A stretch of DNA of 41,590 bases from Agathobacter ruminis (GTDB lineage: Bacteria; Bacillota; Clostridia; Lachnospirales; Lachnospiraceae), in NCBI RefSeq assembly GCF_002735305.1, contig NZ_PDYG01000128.1, positions 1-41,590 on the forward strand. The letters are read 5' to 3'. Every line of letters begins with the position of its first letter. Position 1 is the first letter of the stretch. The notes below the pieces were generated by a model, which saw only the letters and a program-made list of their open reading frames with translations, ran no database searches and was not told where the DNA came from. The position numbers and the translations under genes were made by a program. Below are positions 27,171 to 34,980 of this stretch, piece by piece.

Positions 27171-28445
27171 ATGAACGAAGAGAATCAGATTTATTTTATC
27201 GACAGCGACGAGTTGCCTCCTGAGGCACTCGCACGCAAACATGCATTAGAGCAGGATCCATCCACCCGAACCGACCACATGGCTTATATGCCAGGTATGG
27301 AGGTGCTCTCCTCCGATATCAAGGACAAGGTCCTTGCTGCAATGGCAGCCTACGACTATGACAATTATACCGCCGCCGATGTGGAACGCGCGCTAGCCAA
27401 TGAGCGCTGTTCGATTGAGGATTTCAAAGCACTCCTCTCCCCGGCTGCCGCACCTTATCTCGAGCAGATGGCGCGCAAGGCAGAGCTCGTGACACGCAAT
27501 CACTTTGGCAATACAGTCTACATTTTTACACCGCTGTATATCGCCAACTATTGCCAGAATTATTGTGTTTACTGCGGATTCAACTGCTATAACAACATTC
27601 GTCGCAAAAAGCTCTCATTCGAAGAAATCGAGCACGAAATGCAGGTCATTGCCGCAACCGGAATGGAAGAAATCCTCATGCTCACAGGCGAAAGCCGCAA
27701 ATATTCCGATGTTCATTACATTGGCGAAGCGGTCAAAATCGCACGCAAATATTTCCGCAACATCGGTATCGAAATCTATCCTGTCAATGTGGATGAATAT
27801 CGCTATCTGCATGAATGCGGAGTCGACTATGTTACCGTCTTTCAGGAGACCTACAATCCGGACAAATATGAAACCCTGCATCTGCTCGGTCACAAGCGTG
27901 TCTGGCCGTATCGCTTTGATGCGCAGGAACGCGCCCTGATGGGCGGCATGCGCGGTGCAGGCTTCTCTGCATTGCTCGGGCTCGATGACTTCCGCAAGGA
28001 TGCACTGGCCACAGGACTGCATGTCTATTATCTCAATCGCAAGTATCCGCATGCGGAACTCTCACTGAGTTGTCCACGTCTGCGCCCGATTGTCAACAAT
28101 GACCGCATCAATCCGCGCGATGTCGGTGAACGCGAGCTGTGTCAGGTCCTGTGTGCTTATCGCATCTTCCTGCCATTTGCCGGAATTACGGTCTCAAGCC
28201 GTGAATCTGCCGCTTTTCGCAACGGCATTACCAAGATTTGTGCAACGAAAGTTTCTGCTGGAGTATCCACCGGAATCGGGGATCATGAGTCAAAATATGA
28301 CAAAGAACATCCGGACTGTGCCGACAACAAAGATGCCGGTGATGAACAGTTCGAAATCAATGACAGCCGCTCCATCAAGGCAATGTATCATGACATGGAA
28401 AACGGCGGTCTGCAACCGGTATTAAATGATTATATCTATGTCTAA
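27171..28445 (+). CDS. thiH: 2-iminoacetate synthase ThiH (radical SAM)
   Basis: 424-residue radical SAM enzyme that cleaves L-tyrosine to dehydroglycine, used by ThiG, and p-cresol. The iron-sulfur motif is NYCQNYCVYCGFN (CxxxCxxC). The oxygen-sensitive tyrosine route fits an anaerobe, compared with the glycine oxidase of aerobic bacilli. The C-terminal part has TKVSAGVSTGIGDH and ends in GLQPVLNDYIYV. The ATG follows GGAGGC. The 3' end overlaps the next gene. Confidence 0.93.
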   Translation: MNEENQIYFIDSDELPPEALARKHALEQDPSTRTDHMAYMPGMEVLSSDIKDKVLAAMAAYDYDNYTAADVERALANERCSIEDFKALLSPAAAPYLEQMARKAELVTRNHFGNTVYIFTPLYIANYCQNYCVYCGFNCYNNIRRKKLSFEEIEHEMQVIAATGMEEILMLTGESRKYSDVHYIGEAVKIARKYFRNIGIEIYPVNVDEYRYLHECGVDYVTVFQETYNPDKYETLHLLGHKRVWPYRFDAQERALMGGMRGAGFSALLGLDDFRKDALATGLHVYYLNRKYPHAELSLSCPRLRPIVNNDRINPRDVGERELCQVLCAYRIFLPFAGITVSSRESAAFRNGITKICATKVSAGVSTGIGDHESKYDKEHPDCADNKDAGDEQFEINDSRSIKAMYHDMENGGLQPVLNDYIYV

Positions 28446-29025
28446 AGAATCGATGTGTAAAGAATCAATCGCGATTACGAATCGCAACCTTGCTAAAAAT
28501 GAATATCTGCTGCAGATTCAAAAGATTCTGCAGCATCACCCGCGTGCGCTGATTCTGCGCGAAAAAGATCTGGATGAGGATGCTTATGAAATGCTCGCGC
28601 AGTCTGTGCTAACCCTGTGCCGACAATATGAAGTGCCCATGCTTTTGCACGGACATATCGAAACAGGACCGCGCATTGACTGCGATGCCATCCATCTGCC
28701 TTTTGCGCAATTCTGCAAATATGCAGAAGAAGAACCGGACCTGCTGTCTGCATACCGCATTCGCAGTGTCTCCTGCCACAGTCTTGATGAAAGCCTCGAA
28801 GCCGAGCGCCTCGGCGCAACACAGATCGTGCTGGGCACCATCTTTGAGACAGAATGCAAGCCGGGTCTTGCCGGCAGAGGCATCCAATTTGTGCGGGAAG
28901 TATGCAGTGCCTGCAGGATTCCCGTATATTCCATCGGCGGCATCAAACCGGACAATCTCCAATCCATCCTCGACGCAGGCGCGGCCGGCGGATGCATGAT
29001 GTCCTGGTTTATGCAACTTCCGTAA
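28438..29025 (+). CDS. thiE: Thiamine phosphate synthase (ThiE/TenI-like)
   Basis: About 195 residues, ThiE fold. ThiE joins the thiazole and pyrimidine phosphates; TenI is an aromatising homologue. Visible features: ALILREKDLDE (pyrimidine pyrophosphate region), DAIHLPFAQF, IVLGTIFETECKPG and VYSIGGIKPDN. The match is looser than for the other thi genes, and TenI is a real alternative. The start is uncertain: ATGs at 28426, 28438 and 28453 are in frame and none has a good ribosome binding site. 28438 is chosen because ATGTCTAA overlaps the thiH stop, suggesting coupling. Last gene of the operon; the next stop on the other strand is 16 bases on. Confidence 0.75.
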   Translation: MSKESMCKESIAITNRNLAKNEYLLQIQKILQHHPRALILREKDLDEDAYEMLAQSVLTLCRQYEVPMLLHGHIETGPRIDCDAIHLPFAQFCKYAEEEPDLLSAYRIRSVSCHSLDESLEAERLGATQIVLGTIFETECKPGLAGRGIQFVREVCSACRIPVYSIGGIKPDNLQSILDAGAAGGCMMSWFMQLP

Positions 29026-29041
29026 TCAAATGTCCGGGATT

Positions 29042-29272
29042 TTACATGACGCAGCTATGTCCACCGCGATATTCCATATCGTCGTCTTTGACATAGCGCG
29101 CCTGAAATTCCATATTGATCTCGCGCAATTCCTTTTTGCCTTCAATATAATCATCATACATTTCGGCAAGTCCCGCCATGCAGCCATCGCAGTTGGCGTC
29201 GATATTGCCTAATGATTCTCTTACAATCTGTTCTCTTTCTTCCTTTGTGGTATCTTTGATTAAGTATGACAT
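29042..29272 (-). CDS. Small conserved cysteine-containing protein, function unknown
   Basis: 76 residues, beginning MSYLIKDTTKEEREQIVRES. It is charged and probably helical, with a DANCDGCMAG CxxC pair near residues 28-31 and one more cysteine near the end (RGGHSCVM). I recognise it as a short protein family seen in Lachnospiraceae and sometimes mislabelled as a purine-synthesis protein; it has no resemblance to PurH. The cysteines could bind a metal or be redox active. The ATG follows AAAGGA 9 bases upstream. It is convergent with thiE and divergent from the GGDEF gene. Confidence 0.7.
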   Translation of the reverse strand: MSYLIKDTTKEEREQIVRESLGNIDANCDGCMAGLAEMYDDYIEGKKELREINMEFQARYVKDDDMEYRGGHSCVM

Positions 29273-29404
29273 TTATTTTTCCTTTCTGATTTTTACAACA
29301 AATATATTACAAAATATAGCACAATTATCAAAAATTCATAATATCCATTTTACAAATCTCATGTTAAAATAGTATGCAGTCTATTTTATTGAGGGGAAGT
29401 AAAT

Positions 29405-30478
29405 ATGATTACATCACTACGCATTGATAGGGCGCTTAGGGAAGACTTCTATCAATCCAAATTTGATTATTTTCGAACGGTCAGCTTCTATTCGGCGATT
29501 CTGACTGTTTTGATGCAGACAACCTATTTTGTTACCGATTGTCAGATTTTCGGACATTTTGCTTACAAAACCGTGATTCCGCGTTTCAGTGTCATCGTTC
29601 CGATTCTGTTTTTGCTGATTGTCAACAAACATATCAAAAGCTATAAGGTCGGCGCGATTCTGTATTATCTGTTTCCACATATTGCCATGTGGGCTACCAT
29701 CTGGACGATTGTCTATCTGCCGAACCGTGATTTTGCACGAGAAGGATTCATCATCATGCACTTTGCCTTTCTGGCTGTCGGCATGGCGATGCCGATCAAA
29801 TATCATCTTGTTGCACACGGTCTGCTTTTTGCCAATATCATCCTGTCCAATCTGTGGATTCACTATGCAACCTTTGATATGATGCTGACGCTTGCCGCGC
29901 CGCTGTTCATCGGATGCGTATTGATGCTTTACATCAACGAAAAAGCATACCAGGATCATTATCTCATGCTGCGCGATGTCGCACATAATTCCATCACAGA
30001 CCAGCTGACCGGCGCCTACAACCGCAAGATTCTGACACGGATTCTGAATCAGGATCATCCGACGCTCAAACATGATTTTTCGGATGACATTGTCGTACTG
30101 ATGCTCGATCTGGACAAATTCAAAAATGTCAATGATACCTACGGCCACGAAGCCGGAGACCACATTCTCCAGCTGCTCTGCGATACCATAAGCAAAACGG
30201 TTAAAGAAACCGACTATATTATCCGCTGGGGCGGCGAGGAATTCGTCGTATTCCTCATGGGCTATACGCTTGAACAGGGTCGTGCGACCGCAGAAGAGAT
30301 TCGTTCACGCGTCTCCAAAGTCGAGACCGGAATCGAACCGATCACCGTCTCCATCGGTGTCTGCCAGTATCATGGCGAAGATTATCACGAGACCATACGC
30401 CGGGTTGACCATGCGCTCTATTATGCAAAAGACCATGGTCGCAACCAGGTTATTCTTGAGACCGAGATTCCGAATTAG
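29405..30478 (+). CDS. Membrane diguanylate cyclase (GGDEF)
   Basis: 357 residues. The first 190 or so contain about six transmembrane helices (for example VIPRFSVIVPILFLLIVN and AAPLFIGCVLMLYI). The GGDEF domain (about 195-357) has DQLTGAYNRK and an active-site loop RWGGEEF, so c-di-GMP synthesis is predicted. The inhibitory RxxD position before the loop reads KETD, so product inhibition may be weak. No periplasmic domain is evident; the membrane part itself probably senses. The ATG has GAGGGGAAG upstream. Its terminator overlaps its stop codon. Confidence 0.92.
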   Translation: MITSLRIDRALREDFYQSKFDYFRTVSFYSAILTVLMQTTYFVTDCQIFGHFAYKTVIPRFSVIVPILFLLIVNKHIKSYKVGAILYYLFPHIAMWATIWTIVYLPNRDFAREGFIIMHFAFLAVGMAMPIKYHLVAHGLLFANIILSNLWIHYATFDMMLTLAAPLFIGCVLMLYINEKAYQDHYLMLRDVAHNSITDQLTGAYNRKILTRILNQDHPTLKHDFSDDIVVLMLDLDKFKNVNDTYGHEAGDHILQLLCDTISKTVKETDYIIRWGGEEFVVFLMGYTLEQGRATAEEIRSRVSKVETGIEPITVSIGVCQYHGEDYHETIRRVDHALYYAKDHGRNQVILETEIPN

Positions 30479-30496
30479 GAATCCGGTCTCTCTTTT
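30458..30496 (+). terminator. Terminator overlapping the GGDEF stop codon
   Basis: GAGACCGAGATTCC (30458-30471) pairs with GGAATCCGGTCTC (30478-30490) with one bulged A, closing a loop GAATTA that includes the stop codon; TCTTTT follows. The T tract is also the left end of element B. Confidence 0.75.
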
Positions 30497-30722
30497 GATG
30501 AATGAACCATTTTGAAAAAAGGTTTATGAAGTGGCGGACACTTAATTTATTGATATTATGTACTCCTCAGTCTAAGGGATACCCGGGTTCAGACTCCGTT
30601 TGCATAGCTCACTCCAATTCACCCGTGTATCCCTTAGATGAGAAGTACATATACGACAGTTTTTGAGTGTCCGCCAACCATAAAACTTTTTTCAAAATTG
30701 TACAGGCGAATGCGGTGAATGG
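30491..30722. mobile_element. Fold-back element B (core only)
   Basis: The core palindrome shared with A and C, with no outer arms. The left arm includes TGAAGTGGCGGACACTTAAT and TCTAAGGGATACCCGGGTTC; the right arm includes the reverse complements near 30622-30700 (GTATCCCTTAGATGAGAAGT, GTGTCCGCCAACCATAAAAC). The centre is TTTGCATAGCTCAC. Compared with copy C it lacks the outer modules and the central insertion. It sits directly 3' of the GGDEF gene. Confidence 0.75.
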
Positions 30723-30726
30723 CAAC

Positions 30727-30859
30727 AGTTCAAGTCTCGCTTGCGAGACTTGGCGCGAGATTTGCGTCAGCGTAGCTGACATATTTCATATGCAAATCTC
30801 TGCGCATCCTCGCGGAGCGTTTATCTCAGTCGGAGATTGTATCCCCGACTGAGATAAAC
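30727..30859. repeat. Repeat D, copy 1: branched palindromic repeat, followed by a 15-bp inverted repeat at the MFS stop
   Basis: The first 60 bases (30727-30786) match 41531-41590 at 59 of 60 positions. It folds as AAGTCTCGC-TT-GCGAGACTT (30732-30751), then GCGCGAGATTTGC (30753-30765) pairing with GCAAATCTCTGCGC (30792-30805, one bulge) around two small hairpins, GTCAGC/GCTGAC and ATAT/ATAT, giving a branched fold. A perfect 15-bp inverted repeat, GTTTATCTCAGTCGG (30819-30833) and CCGACTGAGATAAAC (30845-30859), follows; the MFS stop codon lies in it. Whether this last part belongs to the repeat is unknown because copy 2 is cut by the window edge. Confidence 0.75.
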
Positions 30860-32052
30860 AGATTGACAATCGTTACCAAGGAGATTCCGCCCCCTATGAC
30901 ATAAAAGCTCTCCACACGCTGCAAATCCAGCGCATGCGCGCAGACGAAGGAGCCACATGGCATAAAAAGTACTGCCACCGTAAAAATAATGCTAAAGACT
31001 CTACCGAGATATTCCGGATCAACCGCAATCTGGACATGCGACATGAACAAAATATTAAATCCGGCCAGTGCCATACTAAACAGTCCAAACGGGAGCAATG
31101 CCAGATATGCAAAGGCATGTTTTGCCAAAACCGGCTCCAGCAAAAGCGACAATCCTGTTCCAAGCAGGCAAAGGAGCAATGTACGCACGCGATTTTGCAT
31201 TTTCACCAGCACTTTCGAGCAGAAAAACGCACCGATAATGCCTCCGACAGCGCTCACAGACAATGCTTTTCCGTAAAAATGCGGCACCTCTGCGGCAAAC
31301 ACGCGGTCCATATATGGCAAAAGCAGATTGTATCCGGCAAGGAAGAAATTGACAAATGCTGCGAGAATCAGCAAAAACAAAATATGCTTTTCACCCCACA
31401 GATAACGGAATCCGGCGGCAATCTGACCCAAAACGGATTCCTTTTGTTTTGGACTATCATTGAACGCTTCCGATGTGATTCCCGTCAGGCGCATTTCTAA
31501 AAGCGCAGATACGAGAAATGTACCTGCATCAAACCACATTGCACCACGGGCACCGATCAGGCCGACCAGCATCACGCCGATGACCGGTCCGATTAGCCCA
31601 ATCATCTCGCCGCCCGCATGTGCAATTGAATTGGCAAATCCAATCCGATCTCTCTCGATCACTTCACGCACCAGCGCTTTGTACGTCGGCGAATTAAAGG
31701 CATATACGACCGCAAGCAGCGCATTCGCCACAATCATCACCTGCGCCATCCAGCCACTCCCGATGAACAATCCCAGCAAAGCGCAGATGCATGCGGCAAT
31801 CAGATCCGTCACGATGACCAAACGCTTGCGATTGCCATGATCAGCCTTCGCACCACCGATCAGATTAAAGAGAATCTGTATCAGCGTCTCCGCACTCTGA
31901 TACAGTGCCAGCACCCATGGCTTTCCAATCAGGTTAACAATCGTAACATTGTTTGCATAATCAAATACCAGATTGCCAAACTTCGAGGTCCATCCCCCAA
32001 TCCACAATAAAGCTTCATTTTTTCGTATCCCACGAACGCGATTTTGACTCAT
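30826..32052 (-). CDS. Major facilitator superfamily exporter (MFS_3 type)
   Basis: 408 residues with about 12 transmembrane helices, of the macrolide-efflux/enterobactin-exporter-like group. Recognisable parts are the N-terminal LLWIGGWTSKFGNLVFDYAN, the loop GGAKADHGNRKRLVIVTDLI between helices 2 and 3, and SPTYKALVREVIERDRIGFANS. The substrate is unknown, with drug or peptide export possible. It is 77 bases downstream of the Rgg-like regulator gene and probably controlled by it. The ribosome binding site GGAGG is buried in a 12-bp helix (32057-32105). The last residues, ISVGDTISD, are encoded inside a perfect palindrome next to repeat D, so the C-terminus may have been reshaped by it. Confidence 0.85.
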   Translation of the reverse strand: MSQNRVRGIRKNEALLWIGGWTSKFGNLVFDYANNVTIVNLIGKPWVLALYQSAETLIQILFNLIGGAKADHGNRKRLVIVTDLIAACICALLGLFIGSGWMAQVMIVANALLAVVYAFNSPTYKALVREVIERDRIGFANSIAHAGGEMIGLIGPVIGVMLVGLIGARGAMWFDAGTFLVSALLEMRLTGITSEAFNDSPKQKESVLGQIAAGFRYLWGEKHILFLLILAAFVNFFLAGYNLLLPYMDRVFAAEVPHFYGKALSVSAVGGIIGAFFCSKVLVKMQNRVRTLLLCLLGTGLSLLLEPVLAKHAFAYLALLPFGLFSMALAGFNILFMSHVQIAVDPEYLGRVFSIIFTVAVLFMPCGSFVCAHALDLQRVESFYVIGGGISLVTIVNLFISVGDTISD

Positions 32053-32105
32053 AAAAAAACCTCCGTTTCTTTTCTCCTACTATAAGAGATTGAAAACAGA
32101 GGTTT
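32053..32105 (-). promoter_or_regulatory. MFS leader hairpin: Shine-Dalgarno sequestration and/or attenuator
   Basis: In the minus-strand RNA AAACCUCUGUUU (32105-32094) pairs with AAACGGAGGUUU (32068-32057) over 12 bp with a single G-U pair, around a 25-base loop. The MFS ribosome binding site GGAGG is in the 3' strand, and seven U (32059-32053) run up to the ATG. The same stem can therefore stop transcription after the regulator gene or block MFS translation. Confidence 0.65.
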
Positions 32106-32111
32106 ATTCTT

Positions 32112-32127
32112 TTTGCATATATGCAAA
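32112..32127. promoter_or_regulatory. 16-bp perfect palindrome between regulator and MFS genes
   Basis: TTTGCATATATGCAAA is a perfect 16-bp palindrome 3 bases beyond the regulator stop codon and 60 bases upstream of the MFS start. A dimeric DNA-binding protein such as the Rgg-like regulator could use it as an operator. No good promoter boxes were found next to it. Confidence 0.35.
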
Positions 32128-32129
32128 TT

Positions 32130-33005
32130 TTATGACTTTTTCGTATACTTCCGACAATCGGTGCGATAATTATTGGCCAGATTTTCGCATCCCAGCCACT
32201 CATAGACCGTAATCGCCTGCTGCATACGCTCCATTCCGTGTTCCCGCTGTCCGGTTTGATACTCGTACAAACCAAGCAGAAAATGATAGATGTTGCGCTC
32301 ATACAACTTCGTCTCATCTTCCAGGAATTCCGGCAGATGCTCCCGGTAATAGTCTGCGTATTCCGTTTCCCTGCGCTGTATGCAGGTCTCAAAAATATTC
32401 AAAAGCACAACCACCGCGAGCTTTTGGTTCTCACCGGTCTCCTTTGACTTATGATAAATTTCCTGTCCCATCCTGTGCAATAACGGAATCTCAAAAAACA
32501 AATACAGATTCCCGATCAGAATCAATTCATAAATTCTCCACTGTTCGACGGAAAACAGATAGTCCGCCACCTCATCCAGATATTCCGGCGGAAACGGGAT
32601 GGTCTCATCACATTTGCAGATGAAACTCTGCGCCAGAATCATATTCAAATGATACTGATAGATGGACGGATTTGCAGCATATTTTGCCTTTTGCTCCTCG
32701 AAAAGTCTCCGGAATCCGTCAATGTCGCGTTTGTATTCCAGTGGCACCAGTTGCGTCATAAATGCGATATTCTCTGATCTCTGATGATGGTACATGACAT
32801 CCACGAATTCACCAATCTCAACCTTCATATTCGCCAGTGCCCGCATAAATTTTGTCACGGACAAATCACTCTCGCCCCGTTCAAACCGCGACAGCTGGGA
32901 AACCGAAACCTCCTCATCCGCCACCTGCTTGAGCGGGATATTGCGATTCTTTCGGATATCATGAAATGTCTGCCCGAATTCCCATGTATCTTCGTGATAT
33001 TGCAT
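32130..33005 (-). CDS. Rgg/GadR/MutR-like transcriptional regulator
   Basis: 291 residues. The N-terminal XRE helix-turn-helix (about 10-65) has IPLKQVADEEVSVSQLSRFERGES, close to the Rgg signature VSxSQLSRFExGxS. The rest is an all-helical TPR-like region of about 220 residues, which in Rgg proteins binds short peptide pheromones. The ATG has AGGAG 10 bases upstream, inside the end of the DUF1284 gene, whose stop is 3 bases away. The MFS gene follows. Peptide control of an exporter is a plausible reading, but no pheromone gene was found next to it. Confidence 0.82.
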   Translation of the reverse strand: MQYHEDTWEFGQTFHDIRKNRNIPLKQVADEEVSVSQLSRFERGESDLSVTKFMRALANMKVEIGEFVDVMYHHQRSENIAFMTQLVPLEYKRDIDGFRRLFEEQKAKYAANPSIYQYHLNMILAQSFICKCDETIPFPPEYLDEVADYLFSVEQWRIYELILIGNLYLFFEIPLLHRMGQEIYHKSKETGENQKLAVVVLLNIFETCIQRRETEYADYYREHLPEFLEDETKLYERNIYHFLLGLYEYQTGQREHGMERMQQAITVYEWLGCENLANNYRTDCRKYTKKS

Positions 33006-33008
33006 GAC

Positions 33009-33392
33009 TCAAAGCTCCTTTTCATGATTGACACAGATTTCGTTCCAGCAACAGTCGCCACAGATGTTCTCGCGCTTTTTCGCATCGATGATCCGGCTTT
33101 TTACGGTCTCCATAAAATGCGCATAGGTAATGCAGGCTCCATCCTGCAGACCGCAGGCCACAAGCACCGCCTCATCATATCGTTTTACCTTTGGATTGTC
33201 CTCACATGCGCCGTCAATGTTGTTCGGGCACTGCCTGCAGACTTCATCCGTCGCCACCTGCAGCGTGATCAGCTGCGCCGGATCCGCCTCGAGCCGCTGC
33301 ATCACAGCACCCATATGGTCGGTGAACTCCTCGCTGTAGCCTTTTCCTTCATAAAATTGAAAGCACATCCCATGGTGCGGACGCAAAATCAT
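33009..33392 (-). CDS. DUF1284 family protein
   Basis: 127 residues beginning MILRPHHGMCFQFYEGKGYS, the DUF1284 signature. It is cysteine rich: CRQCPNNIDGAC in the middle and NICGDCCWNEICVNH near the end, suggesting a metal or iron-sulfur site. Its biochemical role is not known to me. The ATG at 33392 follows GGGAGGG; an upstream in-frame ATG overlaps this ribosome binding site and is less likely. It is 17 bases behind sdaAA and 3 bases ahead of the Rgg-like gene. Confidence 0.85.
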   Translation of the reverse strand: MILRPHHGMCFQFYEGKGYSEEFTDHMGAVMQRLEADPAQLITLQVATDEVCRQCPNNIDGACEDNPKVKRYDEAVLVACGLQDGACITYAHFMETVKSRIIDAKKRENICGDCCWNEICVNHEKEL

Positions 33393-33409
33393 ATGATTCC
33401 CTCCCATTT

Positions 33410-34270
33410 TTATAACTGTTCCTTAATCTTCTGGCCAGTCGGAGTCGCCGCGATGCCACCGAGTCCGCTTTCGCGAATCTTATAGCTCATCTCTTTGCCG
33501 ATGGCGCTCATAGCATCAAAGACCTCATCGGCCGGAATGGCACTTCGAATGCCTGCCAAGGCAAGCTCAGCAGAAGTAACTGCATTCATCGCGCCACAGA
33601 CGTTGCGCTTGACGCATGGAATCTCGACCAGCCCGGCAACCGGATCGCAGGCAAGTCCAAGCAGATTCTTGAGTGCGAGTGCCGCGGCATTCGCGCAGAT
33701 ATCGCCCGATGCGCCCTGCAGATAGGCCAGTCCTGCTGCTGCCATCGCACTTGCGGCTCCGATTTCGGCCTGGCATCCGCCCTCCGCTCCGGAAAGGGAT
33801 GCGCGCGCTGCTATGACACTGCCGACACCGGCTGCCACAAACAAGGCTTCCGTCATCCGCTCATCGGAATATCCCTTTGTCTCCTGTGCCGCGAGAAATA
33901 CCGCCGGAACCACGCCGCAGGATCCCGCAGTCGGTGCCGCCACGATACGCTTCATGCAGGCATTGCTCTCTGCTACACGCAGCGCCAGCTCCATCACCCT
34001 TCCGGTGAATGCGCCGACAAGCGCGTCGCCGGAATCGAGATATTTGCGCAGCACAGCAGCTTCTCCGCCAACCAATCCGCTGTTGCTTTTTCTCTTTTCA
34101 TCATAATTTTGTGCAGACTCTTTCATCGCCTGATACATCTGTTGCATTGCCGCAAAAGACGCCTCCTCCGAAATTGCACGCTCCTTGCAATCATCCAGCT
34201 GCACCAGCTTCCAGAAAGGAACGCCGGTGTCCGCTTCCTCACGACATATGATTTCTACCGATTCAAACAT
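33410..34270 (-). CDS. sdaAA: L-serine dehydratase, alpha subunit
   Basis: 286-residue iron-sulfur subunit that deaminates L-serine to pyruvate and ammonia. The conserved PTAGSCGVVPAVFLAA, SLSGAEGGCQAEIG and LACDPVAGLVEIPC segments hold the cysteines that bind the oxygen-labile [4Fe-4S] cluster. The split alpha/beta form is typical of anaerobic Gram-positives. The ATG follows GGAGAA. It is 21 bases downstream of the beta-subunit gene. Confidence 0.95.
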   Translation of the reverse strand: MFESVEIICREEADTGVPFWKLVQLDDCKERAISEEASFAAMQQMYQAMKESAQNYDEKRKSNSGLVGGEAAVLRKYLDSGDALVGAFTGRVMELALRVAESNACMKRIVAAPTAGSCGVVPAVFLAAQETKGYSDERMTEALFVAAGVGSVIAARASLSGAEGGCQAEIGAASAMAAAGLAYLQGASGDICANAAALALKNLLGLACDPVAGLVEIPCVKRNVCGAMNAVTSAELALAGIRSAIPADEVFDAMSAIGKEMSYKIRESGLGGIAATPTGQKIKEQL

Positions 34271-34291
34271 ATTTTTCTCCGAAATAAAGAT

Positions 34292-34954
34292 TTATTTTTT
34301 TGGCGAAAAATAAGCCACGCCATAGATTCCTTCGAGATGTTCCAGTGACTGAATCGTCTCTTCCGGTACCTGCTGGTCACACTCGATGACCATCGTCGCT
34401 TCTCCGCCGCGGTTCTTGCGATGCAATTGCATCGTCGCAATATTGATTCCACGGTCTCCCAGATGTCCCGTCACGGTGGTGATACAGCCTGGCTGATCGT
34501 AATTTCGTACGATCAGCGTCGGCAGCTCTCCCGAGAAATTCGCCTCGCAGCCGTCCAATTTGTTGATTTGGATGCGGCCTCCGCCGATGGAGGAAGCAAT
34601 CACTTCCAGAACGCGTCCGCTGACACCTTGCATCACAATCTTAACGGAATTGGGATGGACATCGCCCAGATCGACAGAACTAATGGCAAATGCCATTCCG
34701 CGCGCTTTTGCCAGAGCAAAGCTGTTCGGGATTTCGATGTCGTCCACTTCCATCCCAAGCAGTCCGGCCACCAACGCTTTGTCGGTGCCGTGGCCTTTTC
34801 CGGTTGCAGCAAACGATCCGTGCAGATAAATATCCGCATGCGCAATCGGTTCCCCCAGCAGCTTGTTGCATACATTCCCGATTTTGACTGCTCCCGCAGT
34901 ATGCGAGCTGGATGGCCCGACCATTACCGGTCCAACAATATCAAACAAATTCAT
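34292..34954 (-). CDS. sdaAB: L-serine dehydratase, beta subunit
   Basis: 220-residue partner of SdaAA. It begins with the family signature DIVGPVMVGPSSSHTAGAV and ends in an ACT domain (about 145-215, PTLIVRNYDQPGCITTVTGH) that binds an allosteric amino acid, probably serine. The ATG has GAGAGGA about 10 bases upstream. It follows the glycoside hydrolase gene by 26 bases on the same strand. Confidence 0.95.
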   Translation of the reverse strand: MNLFDIVGPVMVGPSSSHTAGAVKIGNVCNKLLGEPIAHADIYLHGSFAATGKGHGTDKALVAGLLGMEVDDIEIPNSFALAKARGMAFAISSVDLGDVHPNSVKIVMQGVSGRVLEVIASSIGGGRIQINKLDGCEANFSGELPTLIVRNYDQPGCITTVTGHLGDRGINIATMQLHRKNRGGEATMVIECDQQVPEETIQSLEHLEGIYGVAYFSPKK

Positions 34955-34980
34955 ACTATGTAATCCTCTCGTTTTTTGGT

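Noticed and set aside
26154-27242. 362-residue minus-strand frame
   Set aside because: Antisense to thiF and thiG, both of which are unambiguous; no ribosome binding site.
30753-30805. tRNA gene
   Set aside because: The branched fold is suggestive, but arm lengths, the T-loop GTTCRA position and an anticodon arm do not fit a tRNA.
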